64,000 nt of DNA from Geodermatophilus obscurus DSM 43160 (GTDB lineage Bacteria > Actinomycetota > Actinomycetes > Mycobacteriales > Geodermatophilaceae): the NCBI RefSeq assembly GCF_000025345.1, contig NC_013757.1, positions 372,001 through 436,000 of the forward strand. The letters are read 5' to 3'. Of this stretch, positions 1 through 9,295 are shown in pieces (the stretch's first letter is position 1; each line of letters opens with the position of its first letter). The notes below the pieces were generated by a model. That model had not been told where the DNA came from, did no database searches, and saw nothing but the letters and a program-made list of their open reading frames with translations. A program made the translations under genes and the position numbers.

Positions 1-1
1 C

Positions 2-1570
2 CACCTCGTGCTCATCGGGGACGGCCCCGAATGGGAGGCCCTCGAGGCGCTGGCGACCGACCTCGGCCTGAAAGGGCGCGTCACGATGGCCGGCTGGTCA
101 GACGAGGCCCCCACCCTGATGCGCTCCTTCGACGTGCTGGCGGTACCGAGCCGGTGGGAGGGCCTGCCCCTGGTTGTCCTGGAGGCCATGCTCGGCGGCG
201 TCCCAGTCGTCGCGACCCCGGTGGGCGGGATCCCCGACGCGGTGCGTCACGAGGAGACGGGACTGCTCGTCGAGGTCGAGGACCCCGCGGGTCTCGCCGC
301 AGCGTTGAACCGGCTGGGTACCGATCCGGCGCTCCGCCGCCGACTCGCTGCTGCTGCGGCGGCGGAAGCCGCACGGCGCTTCACCGTCGAGGCCATGACG
401 CGGTCGTTCGAGGCGCTCCACCACGAGATCCTGTCCCGGCGGGCGGAGCGATCCCTGCGGCGTCCATGGGGCCGACCCCGGCCGGGGGAGGAGGGCGGGT
501 CCGCCGTTCCGTCGGACGCCCAGGTCGCGGCCGTCCCCGCGGGGGGTCCGTGGCCGGTTCTGGCACCGCCGCCGGCAGCGGCCGGGGTCAACCGGGCAGC
601 CGGGCCACCCAGCTTCTCGGTCGTCATCGCGGCACACCAGGCGGAGGCCACCATCGCGGCGGCTGTCGCGTCGGCCCTGGAGCAGACGCACCCGCCGCTG
701 GAGGTCGTGGTCTGCGATGACGGGTCGATCGACGGCACCGCGGACGTGCTGGCGAGCCTCGGGGACACCGTGCGCGTGGTGCGCCAGCCCAACCGGGGCG
801 AGTCGGCCGCCAAGAACGCCGCCGTCGCCGCCGCACGAGGCGACTACGTGGTCGTGCTGGACGCCGACGACGTCTTCCACCCGCGTCGGCTCGAGGCCCT
901 GGCCTGGTTCGCGCAGGAGCGACCGGACCTCGACGTCATCACCACGGACGCCATCGTGGAGGCCGACGGCGTCCCGGTGCGCCGGGCTTATCACTCGGAC
1001 TGGTCGTTCCCGGCGGACGACCAACGTGTCGCGATCCTGGACCGGAACTTCATCCTGGGGATGTGTGCGGTGCCTCGCAAGCGCTGGCTCGAGGTCGGCG
1101 GCTTCGACGAGTCCCTCTCGATCACCGCGGACTGGGAGTTCTGGCAGCGCATGGTGCTGGACGGCTCCCCAGTGGGGCTGGTGGATGCCCCTCTCGCTCG
1201 CTACCGCCTGACGTACGGCACGCTCAGCTCTGACCCGGTCCGGATGACCGAGGCCCGGCTGCAGGTGCTGGACCGCGCCACCGCGCGCACGGACCTCGAC
1301 CGGCACGAGCGGGAGGTCCTCGCCCGTGCGCGGATCCGTGCACACGGTGAGCGCCGGTGGCGGCTGCTCGCGCACAGCCTGGGCGAGAACGGGCGTGATG
1401 TGCGGAGGCATGCGTTCGCGGTGTTCGTCGGCCGACAGGAACGGCTGCGTACTCGCCTGGGCGCGCTGCTCGCCGTTGTCGCACCTGGCCTTGCCCGACG
1501 ACGGCGCCTGCGGCGGTTGGGTGACACGGTGGAGATCGGATCAGGCATCCGGGTCCCCCGGCGCAATTGA
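2..1570 (+). CDS. GT4-GT2 fused glycosyltransferase (5' truncated by window edge)
   Basis: The reading frame is open from the first bases, so the N-terminus lies outside the window. Visible residues 1-125 form the C-terminal half of a GT-B (GT4) glycosyltransferase: a VLIGDGPE nucleotide-sugar binding strand, then PSRWEGLPLVVLEAM with the usual Glu, then a GG-PD loop. A Pro/Ala-rich linker (about 145-200) joins it to a GT-A family 2 domain that starts with FSVVIAAHQAE, has CDDGSIDGT, and carries the metal-binding DADD at residues 287-290. The protein probably adds two sugars to a lipid-linked polysaccharide repeat unit on the cytoplasmic face. Both halves keep their key motifs in one frame without a stop. 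The acceptor and donor sugars cannot be read from the sequence. Confidence 0.88.
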   Translation, partial: HLVLIGDGPEWEALEALATDLGLKGRVTMAGWSDEAPTLMRSFDVLAVPSRWEGLPLVVLEAMLGGVPVVATPVGGIPDAVRHEETGLLVEVEDPAGLAAALNRLGTDPALRRRLAAAAAAEAARRFTVEAMTRSFEALHHEILSRRAERSLRRPWGRPRPGEEGGSAVPSDAQVAAVPAGGPWPVLAPPPAAAGVNRAAGPPSFSVVIAAHQAEATIAAAVASALEQTHPPLEVVVCDDGSIDGTADVLASLGDTVRVVRQPNRGESAAKNAAVAAARGDYVVVLDADDVFHPRRLEALAWFAQERPDLDVITTDAIVEADGVPVRRAYHSDWSFPADDQRVAILDRNFILGMCAVPRKRWLEVGGFDESLSITADWEFWQRMVLDGSPVGLVDAPLARYRLTYGTLSSDPVRMTEARLQVLDRATARTDLDRHEREVLARARIRAHGERRWRLLAHSLGENGRDVRRHAFAVFVGRQERLRTRLGALLAVVAPGLARRRRLRRLGDTVEIGSGIRVPRRN

Positions 1571-1998
1571 TCGGCGCCCGTACCGCAGCGGCGGAGGGCG
1601 GCCCTCCGGCATGTCACCGTCCGTCACCCGCCTGGGACGACCGCTCGTAGGACACCGAGGTCGCGGGAGCGGGACCGACGCCGTGTTCTCCCCGGCGCGT
1701 CGGCGGGTGGGAGCGCGCGCCACCCCGGATCGGCACACCAGTCGTCCGGGACGACCGGGAGTCGGCGACAGCGGACGAGGGCATGGGCCGGCTGACGTCG
1801 TCCGAGGTGGATGTCGGCGCGGTGTTCGTGGCGAGTCCGTAGGCGCTGGCAGGCGTGCACCCGAGCGGAGCCGCGATCCACCACCTCAGGCTCCTCGTCC
1901 AGCCCGGAGCCGTGGGCGACGCCGCGCGCACGATCTACGGGACGATTCCGCGGTGGTGGGCCGACGAACTGATGCAACGTCTTCCTAGTCTGCACGCA
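1571..1998. other. Gene-free stretch upstream of the export permease
   Basis: 428 bp between the fused glycosyltransferase and the permease. Longer open frames exist on both strands, but they are compositional shadows without recognisable domains. No convincing -35/-10 pair or tRNA was found. Confidence 0.5.
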
Positions 1999-2841
1999 AT
2001 GTCCAACGTCTCAGCTGTCGAGCCGGAGCCGTGGCAGGAGAACACCCCGCGCGGCCTGTCCCTGGGGCCGCCGTGGCGGGTCCTCTGGCGGTCGAGGGAG
2101 CTGGTCGGGTACCTGGCGCTGCGTGACCTGAAGCTCCGGTATCGACAGGCTGCACTCGGCGTGCTCTGGGTCCTCATCCAGCCGGTGGCCAGCGTGGTGG
2201 TGTTCACCGTGGTGCGCAACGGCCTCGCCGGCATCAGCGCCGAAGGCGTCCCCTACCCGCTGTTCGCGCTCGTCGGCATAGTGACGTGGACGTACTTCTC
2301 GAGCTCCGTGGAGGCGGCCAGCACTGCGCTGGTGAGCAACGTGAGCCTGGTGACGAAGGTGAGGTTCCCCCGCGTCACGGCGCCGGCTGCCTGCCTGCTG
2401 TCACCGGCCGTCGACCTGGGGATCTCCTTGGCTCTCGTCGTCGCCACCATGGCCTACTTCCGGGTCTTCCCCGGGCTGCAGCTGCTCGGGGCGGTCGCGT
2501 GGTTGCTGCTGCTGGCAGCGACCACGATGGGGATCGGACTCTGGCTCTCTGCGCTCAACGTCCGCTTCAGGGACGTCCAGCACGCCGTCGGCCCGGCCAT
2601 GCAGCTGTGGTTCTTCGCGAGCCCGGTCGCGTATCCGTCCACGCTCTTCACCGGCTGGCACGAGCTCGTCTATGCGGTGAACCCGATGGCCGGGGTGATC
2701 GAACTGGGGCGCTGGGCGCTGCTGGGGGCAGCCTGGCCGGGTTGGTCCCTGGCTGTCTCCTCCGCGAGCACGTTGCTCGTCCTGCTCACTGGACTTTGGT
2801 ACTTCGACCGCGCACAACGGTCCTTCGCCGACGTCATCTGA
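1999..2841 (+). CDS. ABC-2 type polysaccharide export permease (Wzm/TagG-like), no partner ATPase next to it
   Basis: Inner-membrane permease of the Wzm/TagG/RfbD family (about 260-290 aa, here 280). A short cytoplasmic N-terminus ends in LALRDLKLRYRQAALG, the amphipathic segment typical of this family before TM1. About six hydrophobic segments follow, with SLVTKVRFPR between TM2 and TM3 and SALNVRFRDVQ in the second half. The C-terminus FADVI is shared with the permease at 55.4-56.2 kb, showing the two are paralogues. I chose ATG 1999 because the frame upstream looks non-family; ATG 1972 is possible and neither has a strong RBS. No ATPase gene is adjacent in the window; it may lie upstream or be shared with the Wzt at 56.2 kb. 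The last 8 bp overlap the convergent phosphatase gene. Confidence 0.9.
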   Translation: MSNVSAVEPEPWQENTPRGLSLGPPWRVLWRSRELVGYLALRDLKLRYRQAALGVLWVLIQPVASVVVFTVVRNGLAGISAEGVPYPLFALVGIVTWTYFSSSVEAASTALVSNVSLVTKVRFPRVTAPAACLLSPAVDLGISLALVVATMAYFRVFPGLQLLGAVAWLLLLAATTMGIGLWLSALNVRFRDVQHAVGPAMQLWFFASPVAYPSTLFTGWHELVYAVNPMAGVIELGRWALLGAAWPGWSLAVSSASTLLVLLTGLWYFDRAQRSFADVI

Positions 2842-3502
2842 CACCGTCCGCTCGGCCCGCCGCGGGCGGAGCAGGCCACGGCCTCGGTGCAGAGTCACGC
2901 GCCCGAGTTGCTCCGGAGGGCGGGCCGGGCCGTACGCCGCTGAGGAGGACGTCAGCCAGCGGGCGGAGCGCCGTGACGATCGCCTCGGCCACCTCTCGGT
3001 GGACCGGTGCTGGCTGACCGATCGGGTCGACGATGTCTTCGTCCGCCGGTGGTCCGCTGCCCCGCGCCGCGTCGAGACGCCTCGCCAGGTGGGCGGCGCG
3101 ATCGCTCCGGGTCGTGTCCGAGAGACCCGACAGATCGGCGCGGACCAGCAGCTCCGCGGCCTCCCGGAGCGTGAAGGTCCGACGCAGCCCCCTGGGAGTG
3201 CCTTCCAGGACCCCTCGGCGCTGCTCGCGGGTCATCGTCAGCACGAGGTCCGCCTCGTCCGCCATCCGCGGCAGGAGGGCCTGGGAACGGAAGTCGTCGG
3301 TGCGGACGCCGTACCGGGACACCGCAGCTGCAGACTCCGCGGCCATCGGCCGACCGGGTGTCGCGGCCAGTCCGGCGCTGGAGACCTGGACGTCGGCCCT
3401 CCCGGGTTGCTCACCGAGCGCATCGCGAGCCCAGGCCCGGACGAGGCCCTCCGCCATGGGCGAGCGGCACTCGTTGCCCGTGCAGACGAAGAGAAGGCGC
3501 AC
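2834..3502 (-). CDS. Low-molecular-weight protein-tyrosine phosphatase (Wzb/EtpP-like)
   Basis: Begins MRLLFVCTGNECRSPMAEG: the CX5R phosphate loop is C7 to R13 followed by Ser14, placed at the extreme N-terminus as in all LMW-PTPs. The late DEDIVDP segment supplies the expected general-acid Asp. The family is usually 145-190 aa; this one has 222 because of a Pro/Arg-rich tail. In exopolysaccharide loci such phosphatases dephosphorylate the tyrosine cluster of the BY-kinase (here at 13.5 kb), cycling the assembly machinery. It is convergent with, and overlaps by 8 bp, the upstream permease. Confidence 0.9.
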   Translation of the reverse strand: MRLLFVCTGNECRSPMAEGLVRAWARDALGEQPGRADVQVSSAGLAATPGRPMAAESAAAVSRYGVRTDDFRSQALLPRMADEADLVLTMTREQRRGVLEGTPRGLRRTFTLREAAELLVRADLSGLSDTTRSDRAAHLARRLDAARGSGPPADEDIVDPIGQPAPVHREVAEAIVTALRPLADVLLSGVRPGPPSGATRARDSAPRPWPAPPAAGRADGVR

Positions 3503-4080
3503 GCCGCGACGCTAGGGCGTCCAGGACGGGGAGCGCATGACGGGTTCCGGGGCAGGTGCACAGGTCATCCGGTCACCGGTGAACAGCCGCCGACACGTCC
3601 GTCCGCCCCTGTCGCATCGCGGCGACCTGCTGTTCGATCGTCTGCCGGGACAGGTCGGCGCATGAGCTCGACTGGCCGAAGGGTCGAGCCACACGGGTAT
3701 CGACCGGACGCGGCCCCTCCATCGCGCCCCGGACCCACTTGTCCCTGTCCCATCAGTACGACTCGCCCTCGGAGAACTGCCGTGCCCGACTCGATCCCTC
3801 ACCGTGCTGCTCAACAGCCCGGTGGACAGGACACGTGCGGTCACGGTCACGGCCTTCGGTGCCGGTGTGCCCACGCGAGGAGCGATCATGGCCGCGTGTG
3901 CAGTGACGCAGCCCATCGCTCCGGATGGCATCACGGTGTCGCCCGGGGGGAACTCGGGCCGGACACGACGTGGAGCAGCAGGCGCGGTGACGTCGCCGAG
4001 CCGACGAAGGCTCTCACCGGCGCAGGCCTCCCCGTCAGCGAGGTCGATGGCGAACTGGACGCGCGAACGGGTCCTCGCCG
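3503..4080. other. Gene-free stretch
   Basis: 578 bp between the divergent phosphatase and GT4 genes. It must hold both promoters. Open frames here are Arg/Pro/Ser-rich without domains. I see no RNA gene or repeat. Confidence 0.5.
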
Positions 4081-5295
4081 GTGATCGTCACCTTCACCTG
4101 GGCGATCCCGTACCCCGGCATCGACCACGCCGGCGGGGAGTACGTGTTGCGCCACACGACGGCGCTGGCTGATCGGTGGCCCGTCCTCCTGGTGGCGGAG
4201 AACTCGGCCGCCAACGATCGCGCGGTGGCGATGCGGCCACGTCCGGATCGGGTCGGTGTGTCGCTGACCCGACCGTACAACAGGTGGACAGTGAGGCAGT
4301 TGGGCTGGCGGGTGATCCGGAAGCTGACGGCCGTCACGCCGAGCCGGGCCCTGGCCGATCACATCCGGCGGGACGTCTCACTCCAGTGCCGCCTGCGCGA
4401 GGCGGATCTGGTCGAGTTCCAGTGGACCGACACCTTCGGCCTCGCCACGGTGGTCAGGGAATTCGCTGGCGAGGTTCCCCTGGTGGGGATCGCGCACGAC
4501 GTCATCTCACAGCGCCAGGATCGCCGGGTCTCCTCCCTGCCCTTGCCCGAGCCGATTCGGCGAGCCTATCGACGCTGGGTGCGCGTGCACGAGAGGCGGG
4601 TACTCGCGGGGCTCGACGTCGTGATCACGTTCAGCGAGAAGGACGCCGCCCTGGTGCACCAGATCGCCCCTGACGTCGTCACCGAGGTGGTGGCACCGCC
4701 CGTGGCGGCGGCGCCGTCCGCACGTGCTCGTGTCCGACCCGCGGGGATGCCTCAGGTGGTGGCCTTCGTCGGGGCCCTGTACCGGCCGGAGAACGAGGAA
4801 GCGGTGCACTGGTTCTTGCGTGAGGTCTGGCCGCGGGTGCGACGCGCCGAGGCAAGCGCCCAGTTCCACATCTCCGGCGCCGGCCCGAGTGCCGACCTCC
4901 GCCGCAGTGCGACCGGCCGGGACGACGTCGTCCTGTGGGGTTACCGCGACGACCTCGACGAGGCATACCAACAGGCGGATGTCGTCGTCATCCCTGTCCT
5001 GAAGGGGGCCGGGGTGAAGTTCAAGACCATCACGGCTCTGTCATGGGGGCTCCCTGTGGTGACGACGACGGTCGGTGCCGAAGGGATCCCCGAGGCTGCG
5101 GAGGCCGCGGCCATCGCGGACGATCCTGCCGCGTTCGCCGAGGGGGTCGTCCGCGCCCTCCGCGGGGGCGTCGAGGTGGGGCGTCGGGCGCACGTCACGG
5201 ACATCGTCCGGCAGCGGTATTCGGAAGCCGCGTTCGTTCGAAGGCTGCAGGAGCTCTATGAGGGCCTGATGCGCAGGTCCGGTAACGGTGGGTGA
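4081..5295 (+). CDS. Family 4 glycosyltransferase
   Basis: 404 aa GT-B enzyme starting GTG (MIVTFTWAIPYPGIDHAGG, an N-terminal Rossmann strand with a glycine loop). The second domain carries VVAFVGALYRPEN, the first strand of the donor-binding half, then LWGYRDDLDEAY and GVKFKTITALSWGLPVV, typical of the Glyco_trans_1_4 subfamily, where Lys/Phe replace the usual E-x7-E. It probably transfers a hexose to the lipid-linked repeat unit in the cytoplasm. It stands between a 578-bp gap and the small zinc-ribbon gene, with no tight operon partner. Confidence 0.87.
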   Translation: MIVTFTWAIPYPGIDHAGGEYVLRHTTALADRWPVLLVAENSAANDRAVAMRPRPDRVGVSLTRPYNRWTVRQLGWRVIRKLTAVTPSRALADHIRRDVSLQCRLREADLVEFQWTDTFGLATVVREFAGEVPLVGIAHDVISQRQDRRVSSLPLPEPIRRAYRRWVRVHERRVLAGLDVVITFSEKDAALVHQIAPDVVTEVVAPPVAAAPSARARVRPAGMPQVVAFVGALYRPENEEAVHWFLREVWPRVRRAEASAQFHISGAGPSADLRRSATGRDDVVLWGYRDDLDEAYQQADVVVIPVLKGAGVKFKTITALSWGLPVVTTTVGAEGIPEAAEAAAIADDPAAFAEGVVRALRGGVEVGRRAHVTDIVRQRYSEAAFVRRLQELYEGLMRRSGNGG

Positions 5296-5378
5296 CCACT
5301 CGGCAGGACCAGCGACCTCGCCGGGTGCCCGGCGACGTCGTGGACCGGCTCCCGACGGTTCGACCACACGGGAGCAGC

Positions 5379-5585
5379 TCAGACCCGGCGCCCTGCCTTG
5401 AGCCGGTACTTCATCCCGCACGCGGGGCACTGCTCGTAGGTGCGCCGGTGTTGGTGCCACCACGGGTTGATCAAGGCCAACCCGCGCCGAGTGATGCGCG
5501 ACTCGAACACCGGGAGACCCCTGGTTCCGCAGATGTCGCAGTTGGTCTCGCTGATGCCGATCTGTCGCCGTGTGCGACCTGACAC
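5379..5585 (-). CDS. Small zinc-ribbon-like protein (C-x2-C-x33-C-x2-C), paralogue of the one at 42.5 kb
   Basis: A 68-aa frame starting at GTG 5585. Two CxxC knuckles, C16/C19 and C53/C56, are separated by 33 residues. The protein at 42518-42712 has the same arrangement (C14/C17 and C51/C54, also 33 apart) and similar text: IGISETNCDICGTRGLPV here, IGLPGTICGLCGDRGLVL there. That match is the main support for coding. The four cysteines very likely bind Zn; the function is unknown. The frame stays open far upstream through the IS, so the start is a judgement. An IS256 element sits 165 bp upstream of this start and may have cut off its promoter. Confidence 0.6.
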   Translation of the reverse strand: MSGRTRRQIGISETNCDICGTRGLPVFESRITRRGLALINPWWHQHRRTYEQCPACGMKYRLKAGRRV

Positions 5586-5750
5586 GGCCGAAGGATGCCA
5601 TGGAACCGGCGGCTCGTTGAGCGTCTTGGTCACACCTACGCGGATTGGGACGCATGGGTCGCCACCCGGTGCTCTGTCCGGCTCCCCTACCGCGCGTGCA
5701 ACCGGTTCCGCCGTCCTGACATGCGCGGCCCGAATGGTGGGACGGCCCGT

Positions 5751-7152
5751 GGTGACGTCCCAAGAAGTGGTGTAGCTGGTCGGAGGTCCTGAGCTCGTCG
5801 GCGTGGTGCTGGCCTGCAAGAGGCCACCGCGTGGATCTTCTGCGTGAACCCGCCAAGGAACACGTAGGAGAAAGGCCACGCGATGGCCCTGGACCAGTCT
5901 GCCCTGCTCGAACTGCTCGAGGCACTCAAGCTCGCCCACGTCGACGACCGCATCCGTACCGCCACCAAGACGCTCTACCAGGCGCTGATCGAAGCCGAGC
6001 TCACCGCGGTGATCGGCGCCGGCCCGCACGAGCGCACCGAGAACCGCACCGCCCAGCGCAACGGGCACCGGGCCCGCACGCTGACCACGACCGCCGGGGA
6101 CTGGAGCTGCGGATCCCCAAGCTGCGGGCCGGCTCGTCGCTGCTGGAACGCCGCCGCCGGATCGACCAGGCGCTGTTCGCGGTGGTGATAGAGGCCTATC
6201 TGCACGGCGTCTCGACTCGCAAGGTGGACGACCTGGTCCGCGCGCTGGGCGCCAACACCGGCATCTCCAAGCCCGAGGTGTCCCGGATCTGCGCCGACCT
6301 CGACGCCGAAGTCAGTGCCTTCCGGGACCGCTCCCTGGCCGACCAGGCGTTCCCCTACGTCTTCCTCGACGCCACCTACTGCAAGGCCCGGGTCAACCGC
6401 CGAGTGGTCTCCCAGGCCGTGGTCATCGCCACCGGAGTAGCCGCCGACGGCCACCGGGAGGTGCTCGGCTTCGCCGTCGGTGACTCCGAGGACGGAGCCT
6501 TCTGGACCGCGTTCCTGCGCTCGCTCAAGGCCCGCGGCCTGGCCGGCACCCAGCTGGTCATCTCCGATGCCCACACCGGCCTCAAGAGTGCGATCGCCGC
6601 GGTGCTGCTGGGCTCCAGTTGGCAGCGCTGCCGGGTGCACTTCATGCGCAACGTGCTCGCCCGCGTGCCTAAGGGCAACGCCGAGATGGTCGCCGCCGCG
6701 ATCCGCACGATCTTCGCCCAGCCCGACGCCGAGCACGTGCATGCCCAGTTCGACGTCATCGCCGGCATGCTCGGCCGCCAGTCCCGCAGGTCGAGGCCAT
6801 GCTGCGGGAGGCCCAAGACGACCTGCTGGCCTTCACCGGCTTCCCGGTCAGCCACTGGAAGAAGATCTGGTCGACCAATCCACTGGAACGGCTGAACAAG
6901 GAGATCAAGCGGCGCACCGACGTCGTCGGCGTCTTTCCCAACCCCGCCGCCCTGCTCCGCCTCGCCGGCGCGGTCCTGGTCGAGGCGCACGATGAATGGC
7001 AGGTGAGCGACCGCCGCTACCTCTCCGAAGGCTCCATGGCCCTGCTCAACCAACTCGACGAGGAGGTGGCGCAGCCGGCACTGATCGCGTCATAGTCCAA
7101 CTCGTAGAACCTCCTCACGGCCGCGAGCTACACCACGGCGCGGGACGTCACC
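5751..7152 (+). mobile_element. IS256-family insertion sequence, copy 1 (inactive)
   Basis: Ends are imperfect inverted repeats: left GGTGACGTCCCAAGAAGTGG with GTGTAGCT following, right the reverse complement GGTGACGTCCCGCGCCGTGG with GTGTAGCT. A perfect 8-bp target duplication, CGGCCCGT, flanks it at 5743-5750 and 7153-7160. Length is 1402 bp against 1416 bp for the intact copy at 37.8 kb. The transposase inside is broken. The clean target duplication means this is a simple insertion that has not recombined since. Confidence 0.93.
5883..7095 (+). pseudogene. IS256-family transposase, broken by two frameshifts
   Basis: Reads MALDQSALLELLEALK and continues as a Transposase_mut (IS256) protein. 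Compared with the intact copy at 37906-39138 it has a 1-nt deletion near 6100, a 9-nt in-frame deletion near 6136 (loss of three residues before LLERRRR), and a second 1-nt deletion near 6782. The three pieces are in three different frames. The DDE residues are still recognisable: Asp in VFLDATYCK, Asp in VISDAHTGL and Glu in NPLERLNKE. The product cannot be full length without two frameshifts, so the element is dead unless served in trans by the 37.9-kb transposase. Confidence 0.93.
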
Positions 7153-7347
7153 CGGCCCGTAGTGGTGGCCCGCAGGGACCTGCAGCGTGGCAGGCTCCGC
7201 TGGTCACTGGCACCACAGGTCCGGCTGAGCTCGTGTCGGGGGCGGTGACCGCCCGGCTGCGACCAGGACGACCGCCGGTCCACCGCCATCGGCCGGGTCG
7301 TGTGGTGCGCGCCGGAGCCCTGCACGCGCTCCTGGAGAGGGGGAGAG

Positions 7348-8301
7348 ATGTCGCAGCTCGCGATCGTGATCGTGAACTACAGGTCGGCGGACCTCGTTCG
7401 CGGGTGCCTGGCGACAGTGTCTCCCGCGCCGGAGGTGTCGCGGATCGTGATCGTCAACAACGACACCGAGAGCGGGTGCGAGCGGGCGAAGCTCACCGAG
7501 ATCGCACGTGACGACGCGCGCGTCCGCGTCCTCGAGTCCCCGCGGAACACGGGCTTCGGCCCAGGCGTGAACCAGGGGGTGAGGGAAGCGCAGCGGCTGG
7601 GCTGCGACACCGTGTGGATCCTCAACCCTGACGTCGAGGTCCGCGATGGCTGCCTGACGCGTCTCCAAGCGGTGCTCCAGCAGAACCCCGACGCCCTCGT
7701 CTCTCCGGTGATCACATCCGGACGGCCCCCCGACGAACAGGTCTGGTTCGGCGGAGGCCGCCTGGATGCACGCCGCGGTCGTCCGGAGCACCTCGGGTAC
7801 CGGGCGCCGACGGAGACGTTGGATGAAGCCACGCGACCGGCGAGCTTCCTCACCGGTACGGCGCTGATGACGCGCGTGGACACCTTCCGACGCCTCGGCG
7901 GCTTCCGCGAGGATCTGTTCCTCTACTGGGAGGACGTCGACCTCAGTATGCGGGCCGTCCAGATGGGGATCCCCATGCTGGTGGTCGGGGGCGCGCGTCT
8001 GTGGCACAAGCAGGGCGGATCGGTCGATGACCGGCTGGACATGTTCTTCTTCTATGCACAGCGGAACCGGCTCGTGGTGAGCTGGTCGACCGCCCACCAT
8101 AGCCTGACGGCCATGCTGGTCGGCCCAGGGGTGCTCGAGACGTTGCGCCTGTTGGGGAGGCCGCTGCTCAGAGAGAGGCGCTACCGACTCAAGAAGTTCA
8201 CGCGCTCGGTGCAGGGCCTGATGGCCGGCATCGTCGCCGTGCGGCGGCTCCAGCGGGATCCGGGTGCAGCAGTCGGAGGTCTGGTTGAGCGCCGCCGCTG
8301 A
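7348..8301 (+). CDS. Family 2 glycosyltransferase (rhamnosyltransferase-like)
   Basis: 317 aa. The start ATG 7348 is set by a strong purine-rich RBS (GAGAGGGGGAGAG). LAIVIVNYRSADL and VNNDTESG are the GT-A entry motifs, NPDV replaces the DxD, FLTGTALMTR precedes the acceptor loop, and FLYWEDVDLSMR is the WEDVD motif of WbbL-type rhamnosyltransferases. Cytoplasmic or membrane-peripheral repeat-unit assembly is the likely role. Its 3' end overlaps the next glycosyltransferase by 38 bp, so the two are co-translated. Confidence 0.9.
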   Translation: MSQLAIVIVNYRSADLVRGCLATVSPAPEVSRIVIVNNDTESGCERAKLTEIARDDARVRVLESPRNTGFGPGVNQGVREAQRLGCDTVWILNPDVEVRDGCLTRLQAVLQQNPDALVSPVITSGRPPDEQVWFGGGRLDARRGRPEHLGYRAPTETLDEATRPASFLTGTALMTRVDTFRRLGGFREDLFLYWEDVDLSMRAVQMGIPMLVVGGARLWHKQGGSVDDRLDMFFFYAQRNRLVVSWSTAHHSLTAMLVGPGVLETLRLLGRPLLRERRYRLKKFTRSVQGLMAGIVAVRRLQRDPGAAVGGLVERRR

Positions 8302-9295
8302 CCTGGTCTTCGACGCCAGATCAGCCGTGGCCAGCCGGCATTCCGGGTGGGAGCGCTACAGCCGGAGCCTGCGGAGCGCACTGCACGATCAGTTCCGGGT
8401 CGTCGACTACGTCGGGCCGCGATGGCGCGGGGAGCCCATCCTGCCGGCGGCCAACGTGGTGCAGCCCTCGATCGTCGTCCGTGGGCACGCCGGGACGCCG
8501 GTCCACTACCCGACCTTCCCTCCGCCGCCGGCCGTCAGCCTGGCGTTGGGACGCCGGTTGGTGTACACGCTCCACGACCTGACGTGGTGGAAGTACCCCG
8601 AGACGGCATCGCGGCTCGGACGAGCGGTGTACCGCAAGTGGGCCGAGACAGCCGTGCGATGCACCACCATCCTGACCGTGAGCGAGGCCGTGGCACGGGA
8701 GGTCCAGTCCTCCTTCGGGGTTCCGGCTGATCGCCTCTTCGTCGCGTCGCTCGCCTCCGACCTGCCGATCTGCGAACCCGGCCGGCGGCCAGCGAGGGAC
8801 CGCCCATACCTCCTGTCGGTGGCAGCGATCGAGCCGCGGAAGAACATCGATCGCCTCGTGGAGGCCTTCCGGATCTCCGGCTTGGCGGAGAGCCACGACC
8901 TCGTGCTCGTCGGCAGGAGGGCCTGGGGTGAGATGCCGGCGGGCACCTCATTGCTGTCGGACGTCGACGACGACATGCTGGCGGGGCTCTACGCCGGGGC
9001 ATCGGCGACGGTCCTGGTGTCCCTCTACGAGGGGTTCGGGCTGCCCATCCTCGAGTCGCTCGCACAGGGCACAACGGTCGTGTGCTCGGACCTCGACGTC
9101 TTCCGAGAGGTGTCGGATGGAGCAGGGATCTTCGTCGACCCCCTGGACCCCGCGAGCATCGCTCGAGGGCTACGAGCAGCCGCGGCAGGTGGGTCTCCGC
9201 CCACGTCCGCGGTCTTGGCTGCCCGGGCGAGGAGTTGGGCCGACACCGCGCGGCAGGCCGGCGCCGCGTACGCCAGTGCAAGGCGCAATGGCTGA
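8264..9295 (+). CDS. Family 4 glycosyltransferase (mannosyltransferase-like)
   Basis: 343 aa GT-B protein of the short, plant-like GT4 type: VYTLHDLTWW near residue 100, LTVSEAVAREV, LLSVAAIEPRKNIDRLVEAF as the first strand of the C-terminal domain, and SLYEGFGLPILESLAQG with the two conserved glutamates. Start GTG 8264 lies inside the preceding gene (38-bp overlap); a later start cannot be excluded. The next gene overlaps its stop by 8 bp. The three consecutive genes 7348-10064 therefore form one translationally coupled unit. Confidence 0.88.
   Translation: MQQSEVWLSAAADLVFDARSAVASRHSGWERYSRSLRSALHDQFRVVDYVGPRWRGEPILPAANVVQPSIVVRGHAGTPVHYPTFPPPPAVSLALGRRLVYTLHDLTWWKYPETASRLGRAVYRKWAETAVRCTTILTVSEAVAREVQSSFGVPADRLFVASLASDLPICEPGRRPARDRPYLLSVAAIEPRKNIDRLVEAFRISGLAESHDLVLVGRRAWGEMPAGTSLLSDVDDDMLAGLYAGASATVLVSLYEGFGLPILESLAQGTTVVCSDLDVFREVSDGAGIFVDPLDPASIARGLRAAAAGGSPPTSAVLAARARSWADTARQAGAAYASARRNG

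Noticed and set aside
98..1411. 437-aa minus-strand frame opposite the first glycosyltransferase
   Set aside because: His/Arg/Gln-rich shadow of a plus-strand gene with two well-recognised domains.
5595..5750. Short plus-strand frame (MPWNRRLVERLGHTYADWDA...) ending at the IS
   Set aside because: Looks slightly protein-like and could be a gene cut by the IS, but no continuation exists on the other side and no family is recognised.
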